Below are positions 1 through 6,510 of a stretch of DNA of 7,984 bases, piece after piece. The notes below the pieces were generated by a model. That model did no database searches and had not been told where the DNA came from. It worked only from the letters and a program-made list of their open reading frames with translations. A program made the translations under genes and the position numbers. Position 1 is the first letter of the stretch, and every line of letters starts with the position of its first letter. The stretch lies in contig JBBQKF010000114.1 in the NCBI GenBank assembly GCA_038326615.1, positions 1 to 7,984 of the forward strand. The letters run 5' to 3'. This DNA is from JBBQKF01 sp038326615 (GTDB taxonomy: Bacteria; Bacillota; Clostridia; Saccharofermentanales; UBA5734).

Positions 1-85
1 GGACATTGATATTGAAGAAGCACTTAATGCGCAAAAGACAATTACTAAAGAAGAGCTTGATAAAGCTTTGTTATTGTCCATATAG
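1..85 (+). CDS. pfkA: C-terminal fragment, probable ATP-dependent 6-phosphofructokinase
   Basis: Only the last 27 codons lie in the window, reading from base 2 to a TAG stop at 83-85. The peptide begins DIDIEEAL and ends ALLLSI. From memory this fits the end of bacterial PfkA proteins, where a D-x-D-I-x-E-A-L segment is followed about 15 residues later by a terminal L-S-I. PfkA phosphorylates fructose 6-phosphate to fructose 1,6-bisphosphate in the cytoplasm. No catalytic residues are visible, because the active site lies upstream of the window. The call therefore rests on a short terminal match and is moderate at best. An open frame ending here is clear; the family name is inference. Confidence 0.5.
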   Translation, partial: DIDIEEALNAQKTITKEELDKALLLSI

Positions 86-110
86 ATTTTTCTAAAAAAG
101 CCTATAGAAT

Positions 111-141
111 TAGTCCGTTTTATTATTTGTAGAGCGGACTA
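111..141. repeat. Short inverted repeat between pfkA end and the DUF6054-like gene
   Basis: TAGTCCG at 111-117 is the exact reverse complement of CGGACTA at 135-141, with a 17-base AT-rich loop. It lies 26 bases after the pfkA-like stop and 41 bases before the next start codon. The stem has three G/C pairs and no T-run follows, so it is not a classical intrinsic terminator. It could be an operator or a weak stem-loop between two transcription units. Confidence 0.4.
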
Positions 142-181
142 CCGTACATAATGAGTTGATGACGAAAAGGAGATTTTTGAA

Positions 182-505
182 ATGGCGAAATTAGAACAAA
201 CCCTTTCCGGTGATTTTAATGAAATATTAAGAAGAATCGAGAATGGGATAATCAAGGGCAGTTTATCAGCTTCATTGGAAGATTCAAGTGATTTTCAATG
301 TAATTCATCACGTTGCAGTGTACGGGTATTTGAACGGTATAGTTATATCGGGAAAAATCGCGTAAGTATGAATTTGACTCTATTTCAATGTAATGAAAAT
401 ATTCAATTGTCTGCTATCACTTCTGGTGGAAGTCAAGCTATATTTTGGAAAATTAATACATGGGGTGAGGAAGCGTTCCTAGATAAATTAAGAGAGCTGA
501 TATAG
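182..505 (+). CDS. Small DUF6054-like protein, function unknown
   Basis: This is a 107-residue soluble protein with no signal peptide and no membrane segment. A good SD (AAAAGGAG, 166-173) lies 8 bases before the ATG and fixes the start. Visible blocks are an N-terminal L-S-G-D-F-N-E-I-L segment, a middle SLSASLEDSSDF block, a CSVRVFERYSYIGKNRVSMNLTL strand-rich region split by positions (about residues 45-67), an SAITSGGSQA motif (77-86) and a C-terminal GEEAFLDKL. This combination matches my memory of the DUF6054 family, small proteins common in Clostridia whose role is unknown. The pattern suggests a compact alpha/beta fold. The gene stands alone: about 96 bases separate it from the upstream stop, and a long non-coding stretch follows. 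No function should be assigned. Confidence 0.8.
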   Translation: MAKLEQTLSGDFNEILRRIENGIIKGSLSASLEDSSDFQCNSSRCSVRVFERYSYIGKNRVSMNLTLFQCNENIQLSAITSGGSQAIFWKINTWGEEAFLDKLRELI

Positions 506-680
506 ATAACATTGAAGTTACTTGAAGAAGATATTATATAAATATTCAGCTTTTTGGGGATATGCGATGGATATATGATAACCATGGCACATATTATTCA
601 AACTAATACATCAACTTAAAGGGTTGAAAAAATAATTGAATTATGGTTTAAATAAGTCAATACAAAATAATATATTACAA

Positions 681-834
681 GACTATAGCGTTTACTCAGT
701 ATAACCAGATATTCTTGATTTATAAAGCAAGAATGCACTGTAACTACCCAAATTGATATTGTAGAAATAATGATTTCTCAAATATTTCAATATAATGATG
801 GATTTATAACACTTACTGAGTAAATGCGATAATC
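681..834. repeat. 154-bp element bounded by 21-bp imperfect inverted repeats
   Basis: The left arm at 681-701 and the right arm at 814-834 are reverse complements at 18 of 21 positions. They share an uninterrupted 11-base core: TTTACTCAGTA at 691-701 and TACTGAGTAAA at 814-824. The 112 bases between the arms contain a separate 24-bp palindrome (711-734) and a 6-bp hairpin (763-768 with 773-778). ATATATTA occurs outside both arms, at 670-677 and 838-845, but is 3 to 4 bases away from the arm ends, and in such AT-rich DNA this may be chance. The size, terminal inverted repeats and lack of coding capacity suggest a MITE-like element. Alternatively, the arms are paired binding sites or a long-range RNA stem controlling rhaM, whose SD starts 22 bases after the right arm. 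No second copy is in the window. Confidence 0.55.
711..734. repeat. 24-bp near-perfect palindrome inside the inverted-repeat element
   Basis: ATTCTTG (711-717) pairs with CAAGAAT (728-734), and the centre TTTATAAA (719-726) is self-complementary. Only the A718/G727 pair breaks the symmetry. Such a compact dyad is typical of a dimeric regulator's site, but it could equally be internal secondary structure of a small mobile element. Confidence 0.5.
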
Positions 835-871
835 ATTATATATTATTCTATTTTTTAAGAAGGAGTATTGT

Positions 872-1186
872 ATGATTAGAGCAGCATTTAAGATGAAACT
901 AAAACCTGGGAATGAGGCTGAGTATAAAAAAAGACATGATGAAATATGGGATGAATTAGTTAAAGTGCTCGAAGATGCAGGAGTATCTGATTATTCTATT
1001 TACTTAGACCAAGAAACTAATACTCTGTTTGCATTTCAAAAGTTAGAAGATAATAACCTGGCAGATAAGCTTCCCGAAAATCTGGTAGTAAAAAAATGGT
1101 GGGACTATATGTCGGATTTAATGGATACGAATGCCGACAAATCTCCAGTTTGTATTAATCTAGATGAAGTTTTCCATATGGACTGA
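872..1186 (+). CDS. rhaM: L-rhamnose mutarotase
   Basis: RhaM interconverts the alpha and beta anomers of L-rhamnose in the cytoplasm, supplying the anomer used by rhamnose isomerase. The 104-residue length equals that of the E. coli enzyme. The protein starts MIRAAFKMKL, then has Y18 and the R21-H22 pair within a Y-K-K-R-H-D-E-I-W block, Y41 in DYSIYLD (40-46), the adjacent tryptophans W76-W77 in KKWWDYM, and the family's C-terminal SPV...EVF ending. His22 is the residue assigned a catalytic role in the E. coli enzyme. The fold is a dimeric ferredoxin-like alpha/beta barrel. AAGAAGGAG at 857-865 sets the ATG 6 bases downstream. No other rhamnose gene (rhaA, rhaB, rhaD, transporter or regulator) is in the window, so here it is an isolated gene. 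An inverted-repeat element lies just upstream. Confidence 0.93.
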   Translation: MIRAAFKMKLKPGNEAEYKKRHDEIWDELVKVLEDAGVSDYSIYLDQETNTLFAFQKLEDNNLADKLPENLVVKKWWDYMSDLMDTNADKSPVCINLDEVFHMD

Positions 1187-1299
1187 CAACTTGTAATTAT
1201 TCTTTTACTGTAAAAATTTCTTTATGACCCTCTGTGTATAATAATGAATATATCAGTATGGAAAACAATTTATTAGAAATGCAAATTCGAAATTTTTAA

Positions 1300-1688
1300 A
1301 TGAAAGTAGTGTTATTGAGAACTGTAAAAATATATTCTAAAAATGCAGACTTTCAAAAATTTGAAGTCTTAAAAACAAATCGCAAAAGAGGCATAAGAAT
1401 AACGAATTCTTTGTTGAAGGAGTTCGCAATATCAATCAAGTAATCAAAAACGATTGGCACATTCTTTCTTTTTTGTTTACTACCGAAAAGCTACTTTCAA
1501 GATGGGCAAATGACATTTTGCAAAATATTGATACAACTGTCAATTATGAATTGCCATGTGCTTTAATGAATGAATTAAGCAACAAAGAAGATACATCAGA
1601 ACTACTTGCTATTGTTAATATGAAAGAAAATACTGTTATGTTTTGCGAGACAATGAGACAACGAAAAGGGTTGGAGATTAAATTATGA
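1300..1688 (+). pseudogene. Remnant of a TrmH/SpoU-family RNA 2'-O-methyltransferase (frameshifted, truncated)
   Basis: Two overlapping frames together spell the N-terminal substrate-binding half of a TrmH-family methyltransferase. The first frame runs from ATG at 1300 and reads KIYSKNADFQKFEVLKTNRK before going out of phase and stopping at 1441-1443. The second continues the family pattern with KNNEFFVEGVRNINQ (about 1395-1439), then SRWANDIL, MNELSNKEDTSELLAIV and NMKEN. Restoring one A to the A-run at 1384-1387 (CGCAAAAGAGG) would join them as RKKRHKNNEFFVEG. The second frame ends at a TGA at 1686-1688, before the catalytic SPOUT domain with its knot and S-adenosylmethionine site, which should need roughly 150 more residues. 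Faint similarity to that domain's start may survive just after 1650. No SD precedes ATG 1300. TATAAT at 1237-1242 may be the old promoter. A working protein is unlikely; family members 2'-O-methylate rRNA or tRNA. Confidence 0.75.
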
Positions 1689-1718
1689 CAACCTCTTGTT
1701 ACCATTAACAAATAAAAA

Positions 1719-1744
1719 ACAAATAAAAAATCAAATTTATTTGT
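1719..1744. repeat. AT-only hairpin and 11-base direct repeat between pseudogene and pgsA
   Basis: ACAAATAAA at 1719-1727 is the exact reverse complement of TTTATTTGT at 1736-1744, giving a 9-bp stem with an 8-base loop. The left arm overlaps the second copy of a direct repeat (ACAAATAAAAA, about 1708-1729). The stem has almost no G/C and no T-run follows, so it is a poor terminator. It lies just upstream of the pgsA -35 box and could be a protein-binding site or simple slippage. Confidence 0.35.
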
Positions 1745-1752
1745 AAATACAA

Positions 1753-1781
1753 TTGAGAATAAAAATATTTATTGATATAAT
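1753..1781 (+). promoter_or_regulatory. Strong SigA-type promoter for pgsA-mutS2
   Basis: TTGAGA at 1753-1758 (5 of 6 to consensus) and TATAAT at 1776-1781 (6 of 6) are 17 bases apart, and TGA at 1773-1775 adds an extended -10. The expected start of transcription, about 7-8 bases after the -10 box, falls at or next to the A of the ATG at 1789. This is the best vegetative promoter seen in the window. Confidence 0.8.
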
Positions 1782-1788
1782 AGCTTGT

Positions 1789-2517
1789 ATGAAAATAACA
1801 ATACCAAATATAATTACATCAATTCGACTTGCAGCCATTCCTGTAATGGCGTATTACATTTATGCAAGCGTTCATATCAGCGAAGAGTATAATCTGGTCG
1901 CTTTTATTTTGTTTATTTCAATTTGGGCAACAGATGTCCTTGATGGATACATTGCAAGGAAATTTAATCAGATTTCTGATTTTGGTAAATTGTTTGACCC
2001 CTTTGTTGATAAGCTATTTCATTTTGCTACTGCTTTAATGATGGCTATAGTAGGTAAGATTCCTTTTTGGGTACCTTTGCTGATATTTCTCAAAGAACTT
2101 TTTATGATAATTGGCGGCACAGTATTGTTCAAAAAATATCGAATAGTTGTGTACTCTAAATGGTACGGTAAACTTGCAACGGTTTTGTTTGTTCTAGCAT
2201 TTTGTATACTGTTTTTTATTCCGAAAGAAGAAATTTCCAAAGCAGGTTATTTATTTATTTTACCAATACTTATTTCGTTTTATGCGTATATTAAATATGG
2301 ATTTGATAATATTATTCCGGTTATATATCACAAAAGTAAGAGGAAGCTTGACGGAAACACAATTGCAGCCGAAAATACAAATTACATAGCTATTCATATT
2401 AAAAAAAGGAAACCTGATCGAATTAAAAAATGTAAAAATATAAAGAAACTTAGCAAATACAAGAACAACAATAGACCCAAAATGATGAATTTTAGAATCA
2501 ACAGGAAAATAAAATGA
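1789..2517 (+). CDS. pgsA: CDP-alcohol phosphatidyltransferase, probable phosphatidylglycerophosphate synthase, with basic C-terminal tail
   Basis: PgsA makes phosphatidylglycerophosphate from CDP-diacylglycerol and glycerol 3-phosphate in the cytoplasmic membrane, the committed step to phosphatidylglycerol and cardiolipin. The full CDP-alcohol phosphatidyltransferase signature is present: D49, D52-G53, A56-R57, G66, D70 and D74 with canonical spacing. N-terminal IPNIITSIRLAAIP (5-18) is typical of PgsA. Several hydrophobic stretches (about 14-28, 37-48, 78-88, 92-110 and 128-145, with another near 153-170) are its membrane helices. I chose ATG 1789, giving 242 residues, because the in-frame TTG at 1753 lies inside the -35 box and the family N-terminus begins at this Met. 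No SD precedes it, and the start probably coincides with the RNA 5' end. Residues from about 181 form a Lys/Arg-rich tail beyond the usual 180-200-residue family length. The stop overlaps the mutS2 start (ATGA), implying coupled translation. Other CDP-alcohol transferases remain possible. Confidence 0.85.
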   Translation: MKITIPNIITSIRLAAIPVMAYYIYASVHISEEYNLVAFILFISIWATDVLDGYIARKFNQISDFGKLFDPFVDKLFHFATALMMAIVGKIPFWVPLLIFLKELFMIIGGTVLFKKYRIVVYSKWYGKLATVLFVLAFCILFFIPKEEISKAGYLFILPILISFYAYIKYGFDNIIPVIYHKSKRKLDGNTIAAENTNYIAIHIKKRKPDRIKKCKNIKKLSKYKNNNRPKMMNFRINRKIK

Positions 2518-4901
2518 TTAGCGATAAAACAAGAAGAATTCTTGAATATGATAAAATAATACTGGAATTGTCTACATTTGCATCAACAGAAGCAGGTAAA
2601 GAACTTTGTTTAGAACTTGAACCTTCAATTAATCTTGAAGAAATTTTATATAGACAAAAAACAACTGATGGTGCTGTAAAAATTGTTATCGAAAAATCAA
2701 TGCCTCCATTATCTGGATTTGCTGAAATTCGCCCGATCCTAGCGCGCGTTAAAACTCAGGCATCTTTGTCGTGCTTGGAATTACTAAGAATTGGACAATT
2801 TTTAAGGGCTGCTTCAAAACTTAAAGGCTTTATACCTAATTCACAAGAACAATTTTTATCTAATGAAGTTTATCAAATAATGTCCAAAATTGTTACAATA
2901 CCAACTCTTGAACAATCAATTTCATATTCAATTGCTGGTGAAGATGAACTTTATGACCATGCAAGTAATGCATTAATGAATATTCGTCGCAAAATCAAAG
3001 ATACTCAGGCAGAAGTTAAAACACATCTCGAAAGAATTGTCAGGAATAATCCAAAATCTTTGCAGGAACAGTTGATTACAATGAGAGGAAATAGGTATGT
3101 TGTTCCGGTCCGATCAGACCATAGAACAGACATTCCGGGAATTGTTCATGATTCGTCTGCATCGGGGGCAACTCTCTTTGTTGAACCTTATCCAGTAATT
3201 GAAGCAAATAACAAAATCAGGGAATATTTGTCTGAAGAACGTGAAGAAATAGATCGAATACTTTTACAATTATCAGCAGAAGTTTATGAGTTTGTTGATG
3301 TTTTGTGTGAAAACACTCGCATGGCCGCATGGGTAGACTTCATATTTGCAAAAGCTGCATACGCTATAAAAATTAACGCGATGCCACCTGTTATAAACAA
3401 TGAAGGCAAAATAAAGCTGATCCACGCAAGGCATCCTCTTATACCTAAAGACCGTGTTGTTCCAATTACAATTGAAATCGGATTTTCTTTTGAAACCCTT
3501 GTCATTACTGGCCCAAATACAGGGGGTAAGACAGTATCGCTTAAAACATGCGGCCTTTTTTGTATTATGGCTATGGCAGGGTTACAGATACCTGCAAAAG
3601 AAAACTCGATGGTTTCTATTTTCGAAACAATTATTGCAGATATTGGTGATGAGCAAAGCATTGAGCAAAATCTTAGTACTTTTTCATCTCATATGTCAAA
3701 TTTAGTTAAAATTGTAACTGGCGCTGGACCATCGTCTCTAATACTTGTTGATGAGCTTGGCTCGGGAACAGATCCATCAGAGGGTGCTGCGCTTGCTATT
3801 TCTATACTTGAGCATTTACAAACACATCAATGTACGACAATTGCAACAACTCATTATAAGGAACTTAAAATTTATGCAATAAGAACACCTGGAGTAGAAA
3901 ATGCATGCTGCGAATTTGATGTTGAAACTTTACAACCTACATATAAGTTACTTATTGGAATTCCTGGTGTAAGTAACGCATTTTCTATATCAAAAAAACT
4001 TGGGCTTCCGGATTTTATTATTTCAAGAGCGAGTGAATTTCTTTCTCAGGAAGAAGTTGAATTTGAGAAGGTAATTGCGGATACTGAACAGGCAAGAAGG
4101 TCAGCTAATGTTTTAGAACAACAAGCAAAAAGTCTCATGGAAGATGCAAAAAAGGAAGCAGAATCAACCAAAAAAATTCGACAGGAACTTGAGTTAAAGA
4201 AGAAGGAAATTCTTTTTAAATCACGTGAAGAAGCAAGGGAATACATGGAAGATGCTTATCTTGAAGCACAAATTATGATTGATGAAATGAAAAAAACAAT
4301 TAAAGAACAAGATCTTCAGGAGAAAAGAAAGCAACTTGACCAGATACGAAGTGATATAAAATCTCGCAAAACAATGCTTGAAAATGAAATTGGTAAAGCA
4401 ACTCTTGGGTCATACAAAAGAGACGAAGGGTCATTTGAAATTGTTATTGGTGAGAATTATTTTACATCAGCACTTGGTATTGCGGGAATGCTTGTTGAAG
4501 GATCTGATAGTAAAGGAAACTGTATATTGCTAAACGGTAATAAAAGAGTAACGGTGCCGGTTTCGTCTTTAAGAGAGATTTCTAATAGTGATATTGATAA
4601 TACGAGCAAGAATGTACGAAAAAAGAGTATGAACGCAATGACCATGTCAAAAAAGATGACTATGGGTACTGAACTAAAACTTTTAGGCATGACGGTTGAT
4701 GAAGCTTGCGAAAAACTTGATAAATTTATCGATGATTCAGTACTAAATGGTATTGGTTCCCTAAGAATTGTTCACGGAAAAGGAACTGGCGCATTGCGTT
4801 CAGCTATATCTCAACAACTAAAACGAGACAAAAGAGTAAAATCATTTCGACTTGGTGAATATGGTGAAGGTGACAGTGGCGTTACAATAGTTAGCCTTTG
4901 A
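2514..4901 (+). CDS. mutS2: Endonuclease MutS2 (ribosome-collision / recombination ATPase)
   Basis: This is a complete 795-residue MutS2, near the usual family length. MutS2 proteins are homodimeric ATPases. In Bacillus subtilis the protein (also called RqcU) acts on collided ribosomes; other homologues suppress recombination. The clamp/core region (about 1-310) lacks the mismatch-recognition domain of MutS1. The ATPase has Walker A GPNTGGKT (333-340), Walker B LILVDELGSGTD (409-420) and a TTHY switch with H447. A charged coiled coil spans about 513-630, a KOW-like segment about 641-690, and a C-terminal Smr domain about 720-795 with HGKGTG at 754-759. The Smr entry motif, usually L-D-L-R-G or L-D-L-x-G, reads L721-K722-L723-L724-G725, so the usual Asp is missing. 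The start overlaps the pgsA stop by ATGA, with a modest AGGA (2503-2506) upstream. The 3' end overlaps the convergent phosphoglycerate mutase gene by 11 bases. Confidence 0.97.
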   Translation: MISDKTRRILEYDKIILELSTFASTEAGKELCLELEPSINLEEILYRQKTTDGAVKIVIEKSMPPLSGFAEIRPILARVKTQASLSCLELLRIGQFLRAASKLKGFIPNSQEQFLSNEVYQIMSKIVTIPTLEQSISYSIAGEDELYDHASNALMNIRRKIKDTQAEVKTHLERIVRNNPKSLQEQLITMRGNRYVVPVRSDHRTDIPGIVHDSSASGATLFVEPYPVIEANNKIREYLSEEREEIDRILLQLSAEVYEFVDVLCENTRMAAWVDFIFAKAAYAIKINAMPPVINNEGKIKLIHARHPLIPKDRVVPITIEIGFSFETLVITGPNTGGKTVSLKTCGLFCIMAMAGLQIPAKENSMVSIFETIIADIGDEQSIEQNLSTFSSHMSNLVKIVTGAGPSSLILVDELGSGTDPSEGAALAISILEHLQTHQCTTIATTHYKELKIYAIRTPGVENACCEFDVETLQPTYKLLIGIPGVSNAFSISKKLGLPDFIISRASEFLSQEEVEFEKVIADTEQARRSANVLEQQAKSLMEDAKKEAESTKKIRQELELKKKEILFKSREEAREYMEDAYLEAQIMIDEMKKTIKEQDLQEKRKQLDQIRSDIKSRKTMLENEIGKATLGSYKRDEGSFEIVIGENYFTSALGIAGMLVEGSDSKGNCILLNGNKRVTVPVSSLREISNSDIDNTSKNVRKKSMNAMTMSKKMTMGTELKLLGMTVDEACEKLDKFIDDSVLNGIGSLRIVHGKGTGALRSAISQQLKRDKRVKSFRLGEYGEGDSGVTIVSL

Positions 4902-6114
4902 TAAATAAATCAAAAAGAGTGTGCCCCTTTTCAATATAAATTTCAGATTTAAGACATTCCTTCTCGCTATAACTACACGAAGGATTGACCATCGAGCCGT
5001 CGCTTGAGTAAAGAACAAAAGGAACAGGGTCATTTGTATGAGTCCTTAAAGAAATTGGAGTAGGATGGTCTGGTGTTATAAGAATCCTGAAATCCTCTCC
5101 GGTTTTTTCTTTATTATCTTCTAAATATTCGTATATGGGTTTTAGAACTTTCTCGTCAATAAGTTCAATAGAACGGATTTTGTTTGTTAATTCATTTCTG
5201 TGGCCACACTCATCAGGAGCTTCAACATGAAGATAAATAAAATCTTGTCCACGCTTAAATTCATTTATTGTAGCTTGTGCTTTACCATCAAAATTTGTAT
5301 GAATATTGCCAGTTGCACCAACAACCTCAACGACATCAAGGCCTGCGCAAATTCCTAATCCGAAAATGAGATCTACAGCTGTTACAACTGAGCCGTTAAG
5401 GCCATATTTATCAGTAAGTTTTGGCAATGCGGGTTTAGTTCCCTGACCCCAGATCCAAATTGAATTAGCAGGACGAAGTCCTGTTTTAATGCGTTTTACA
5501 TTCACAGGATGATCTTTTAAAAGTGAAAAACTTTTCTCCATCATCGATTTAAGATTTTCATAATGTTTGTCAGAGGGAAGATAGGGTGCAATTTTGCGGG
5601 TAAGAATATCATGTGGTGGTATTAAAGAGCCCTCAAGAGGTGCATTTTTCCATACCATACAATGACGGTAACTCTTACCAGGATAAAATTTTATATCACT
5701 TGTTTCAAAAGCCTTGTTAACAGCGTCAATTATTTCTGCTGCTTCACTTGTCGATATTTCGTCTGAAGAATAATCAATCATTTCTTTATCTTCATATGGC
5801 TCGTCATCGGAAAGAGTTACAAGATTGGTACGGAAAGCAACATCGCCAGGATTAAGCTCGATTCCCATGCTGATTGCTTCAATTGGTGAACGGCCGGTAT
5901 AGTAAATTTCTGGATCATAACCCATAACAGACATATTTGCAGTATCACTTCCAGGTGCTAATGTGTCTGGAACAGTTTTAACCATTCCAGTATATCCTTT
6001 GCTAGCAAGTAAATCCATAAATGGTGCATTTGCGACTTCCATAGGGGTCATATTGTTAAGCTCTGCTAATGGCAAATCGGACATGCCGTCACATAGTAAT
6101 ATTAAATATTTCAT
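4891..6114 (-). CDS. apgM: Cofactor-independent phosphoglycerate mutase, archaeal (ApgM) type
   Basis: This enzyme interconverts 3- and 2-phosphoglycerate in glycolysis and gluconeogenesis through a phosphoserine intermediate, using two divalent metals and no 2,3-bisphosphoglycerate. The 407-residue length fits the ApgM branch (alkaline phosphatase superfamily) rather than the roughly 510-residue GpmI. Visible sites are CDGMSD (8-13) with metal ligand D9, PGSDTAN (54-60) with likely nucleophile S56, D301 and H305 in DECGH, D349-H350 in TPDHPTP, and H359 in THTNDP. AGGAG (complement of 6126-6130) precedes the ATG with a rather long 11-base spacer. The 129-base gap to the upstream same-strand small gene holds a TATAAT (minus strand, about 6218-6223) without a good -35, so either co-transcription or an own promoter is possible. 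Some members are annotated as proposed homoserine kinases, but no threonine-pathway genes support that here. The 3' end overlaps mutS2 tail to tail. Confidence 0.92.
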   Translation of the reverse strand: MKYLILLCDGMSDLPLAELNNMTPMEVANAPFMDLLASKGYTGMVKTVPDTLAPGSDTANMSVMGYDPEIYYTGRSPIEAISMGIELNPGDVAFRTNLVTLSDDEPYEDKEMIDYSSDEISTSEAAEIIDAVNKAFETSDIKFYPGKSYRHCMVWKNAPLEGSLIPPHDILTRKIAPYLPSDKHYENLKSMMEKSFSLLKDHPVNVKRIKTGLRPANSIWIWGQGTKPALPKLTDKYGLNGSVVTAVDLIFGLGICAGLDVVEVVGATGNIHTNFDGKAQATINEFKRGQDFIYLHVEAPDECGHRNELTNKIRSIELIDEKVLKPIYEYLEDNKEKTGEDFRILITPDHPTPISLRTHTNDPVPFVLYSSDGSMVNPSCSYSEKECLKSEIYIEKGHTLFDLFIKG

Positions 6115-6243
6115 GGCTAAATTATCTCCTGACAGTTTTGTTTAATGAAGTATAAAAATCCCAGAGCGTTGTAATATCTTAAAAAAAACGAAGTATTGCG
6201 GAAAATAGGCCGTCATTATATATAATTTCGATGTTACAAGGTG

Positions 6244-6510
6244 CTAATATAAACGGCGTATTTTTCTAACGAGAAATCCTGGATAAGGAGCTTTTTTATC
6301 TGATTCAGATGATAGAATTGCCGAAATTGCAGCTGAAATTGCAGCAATAATTTTCGGATCAATTTTATCTGAAATATTTTCCACTAATTTTTCTGTTGCT
6401 TTTAAAGAAACAGAGGTATCAGTTTTAATTCCATGATTAATATTTGTACTCTCAATTGAGTCACTATTTTTAAATGAGTTAAAAAATTTAGTAATGAAGT
6501 TTTGTGACAT
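6244..6510 (-). CDS. Small protein with OadG-like C-terminal segment, function uncertain
   Basis: This 88-residue protein starts at the ATG complementary to 6508-6510, chosen because a perfect GGAGG lies 7 bases upstream; the frame stays open farther upstream but has no SD there. Residues 1-45 are polar and poorly conserved in appearance (MSQNFITKFFNSF start). The C-terminal half reads DPKIIAAISAAISAILSS (about 54-71) and ends GFLVRKIRRLY. An Ala/Ile helix followed by V-R-x-I-R-R resembles the C-terminus of gamma subunits of sodium-pumping decarboxylases (OadG family), or of small proteins derived from them. Unlike OadG, it has no N-terminal transmembrane helix, and no decarboxylase alpha or beta subunit is nearby. 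It lies upstream of apgM on the same strand and diverges from the ATPase gene. A weak minus-strand promoter is possible (complements of 6570-6575 and 6547-6552, 17 bases apart). The gene is well supported; the relationship is tentative. Confidence 0.7.
   Translation of the reverse strand: MSQNFITKFFNSFKNSDSIESTNINHGIKTDTSVSLKATEKLVENISDKIDPKIIAAISAAISAILSSESDKKAPYPGFLVRKIRRLY

Larger units (their letters stand above)
506..871. other. 366-base non-coding region before rhaM
   Basis: I see no coding sequence here on either strand. The first part (506-680) is plain AT-rich DNA with no recognisable terminator after the DUF6054-like gene. The rest holds the inverted-repeat element at 681-834 and the SD of rhaM (AAGAAGGAG, 857-865). 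TATAAT occurs at 791-796, but no -35 box sits at a proper distance, so the rhaM promoter is not settled. Confidence 0.6.

Noticed and set aside
111..141. Intrinsic terminator after the phosphofructokinase fragment
   Set aside because: The loop is long, the stem is only 7 bp and no T-run follows.
1187..1299. Riboswitch or structured RNA after rhaM
   Set aside because: No conserved riboswitch motif or strong stem was found; only a TATAAT at 1237-1242.
1753..1788. Upstream TTG start extending PgsA by 12 residues
   Set aside because: The TTG is part of the -35 box, there is no SD, and the family N-terminus begins at the ATG at 1789.
3284..3661. Minus-strand 125-codon frame inside mutS2
   Set aside because: It is antisense to the ATPase domain of a clearly real gene; no SD or recognisable product.
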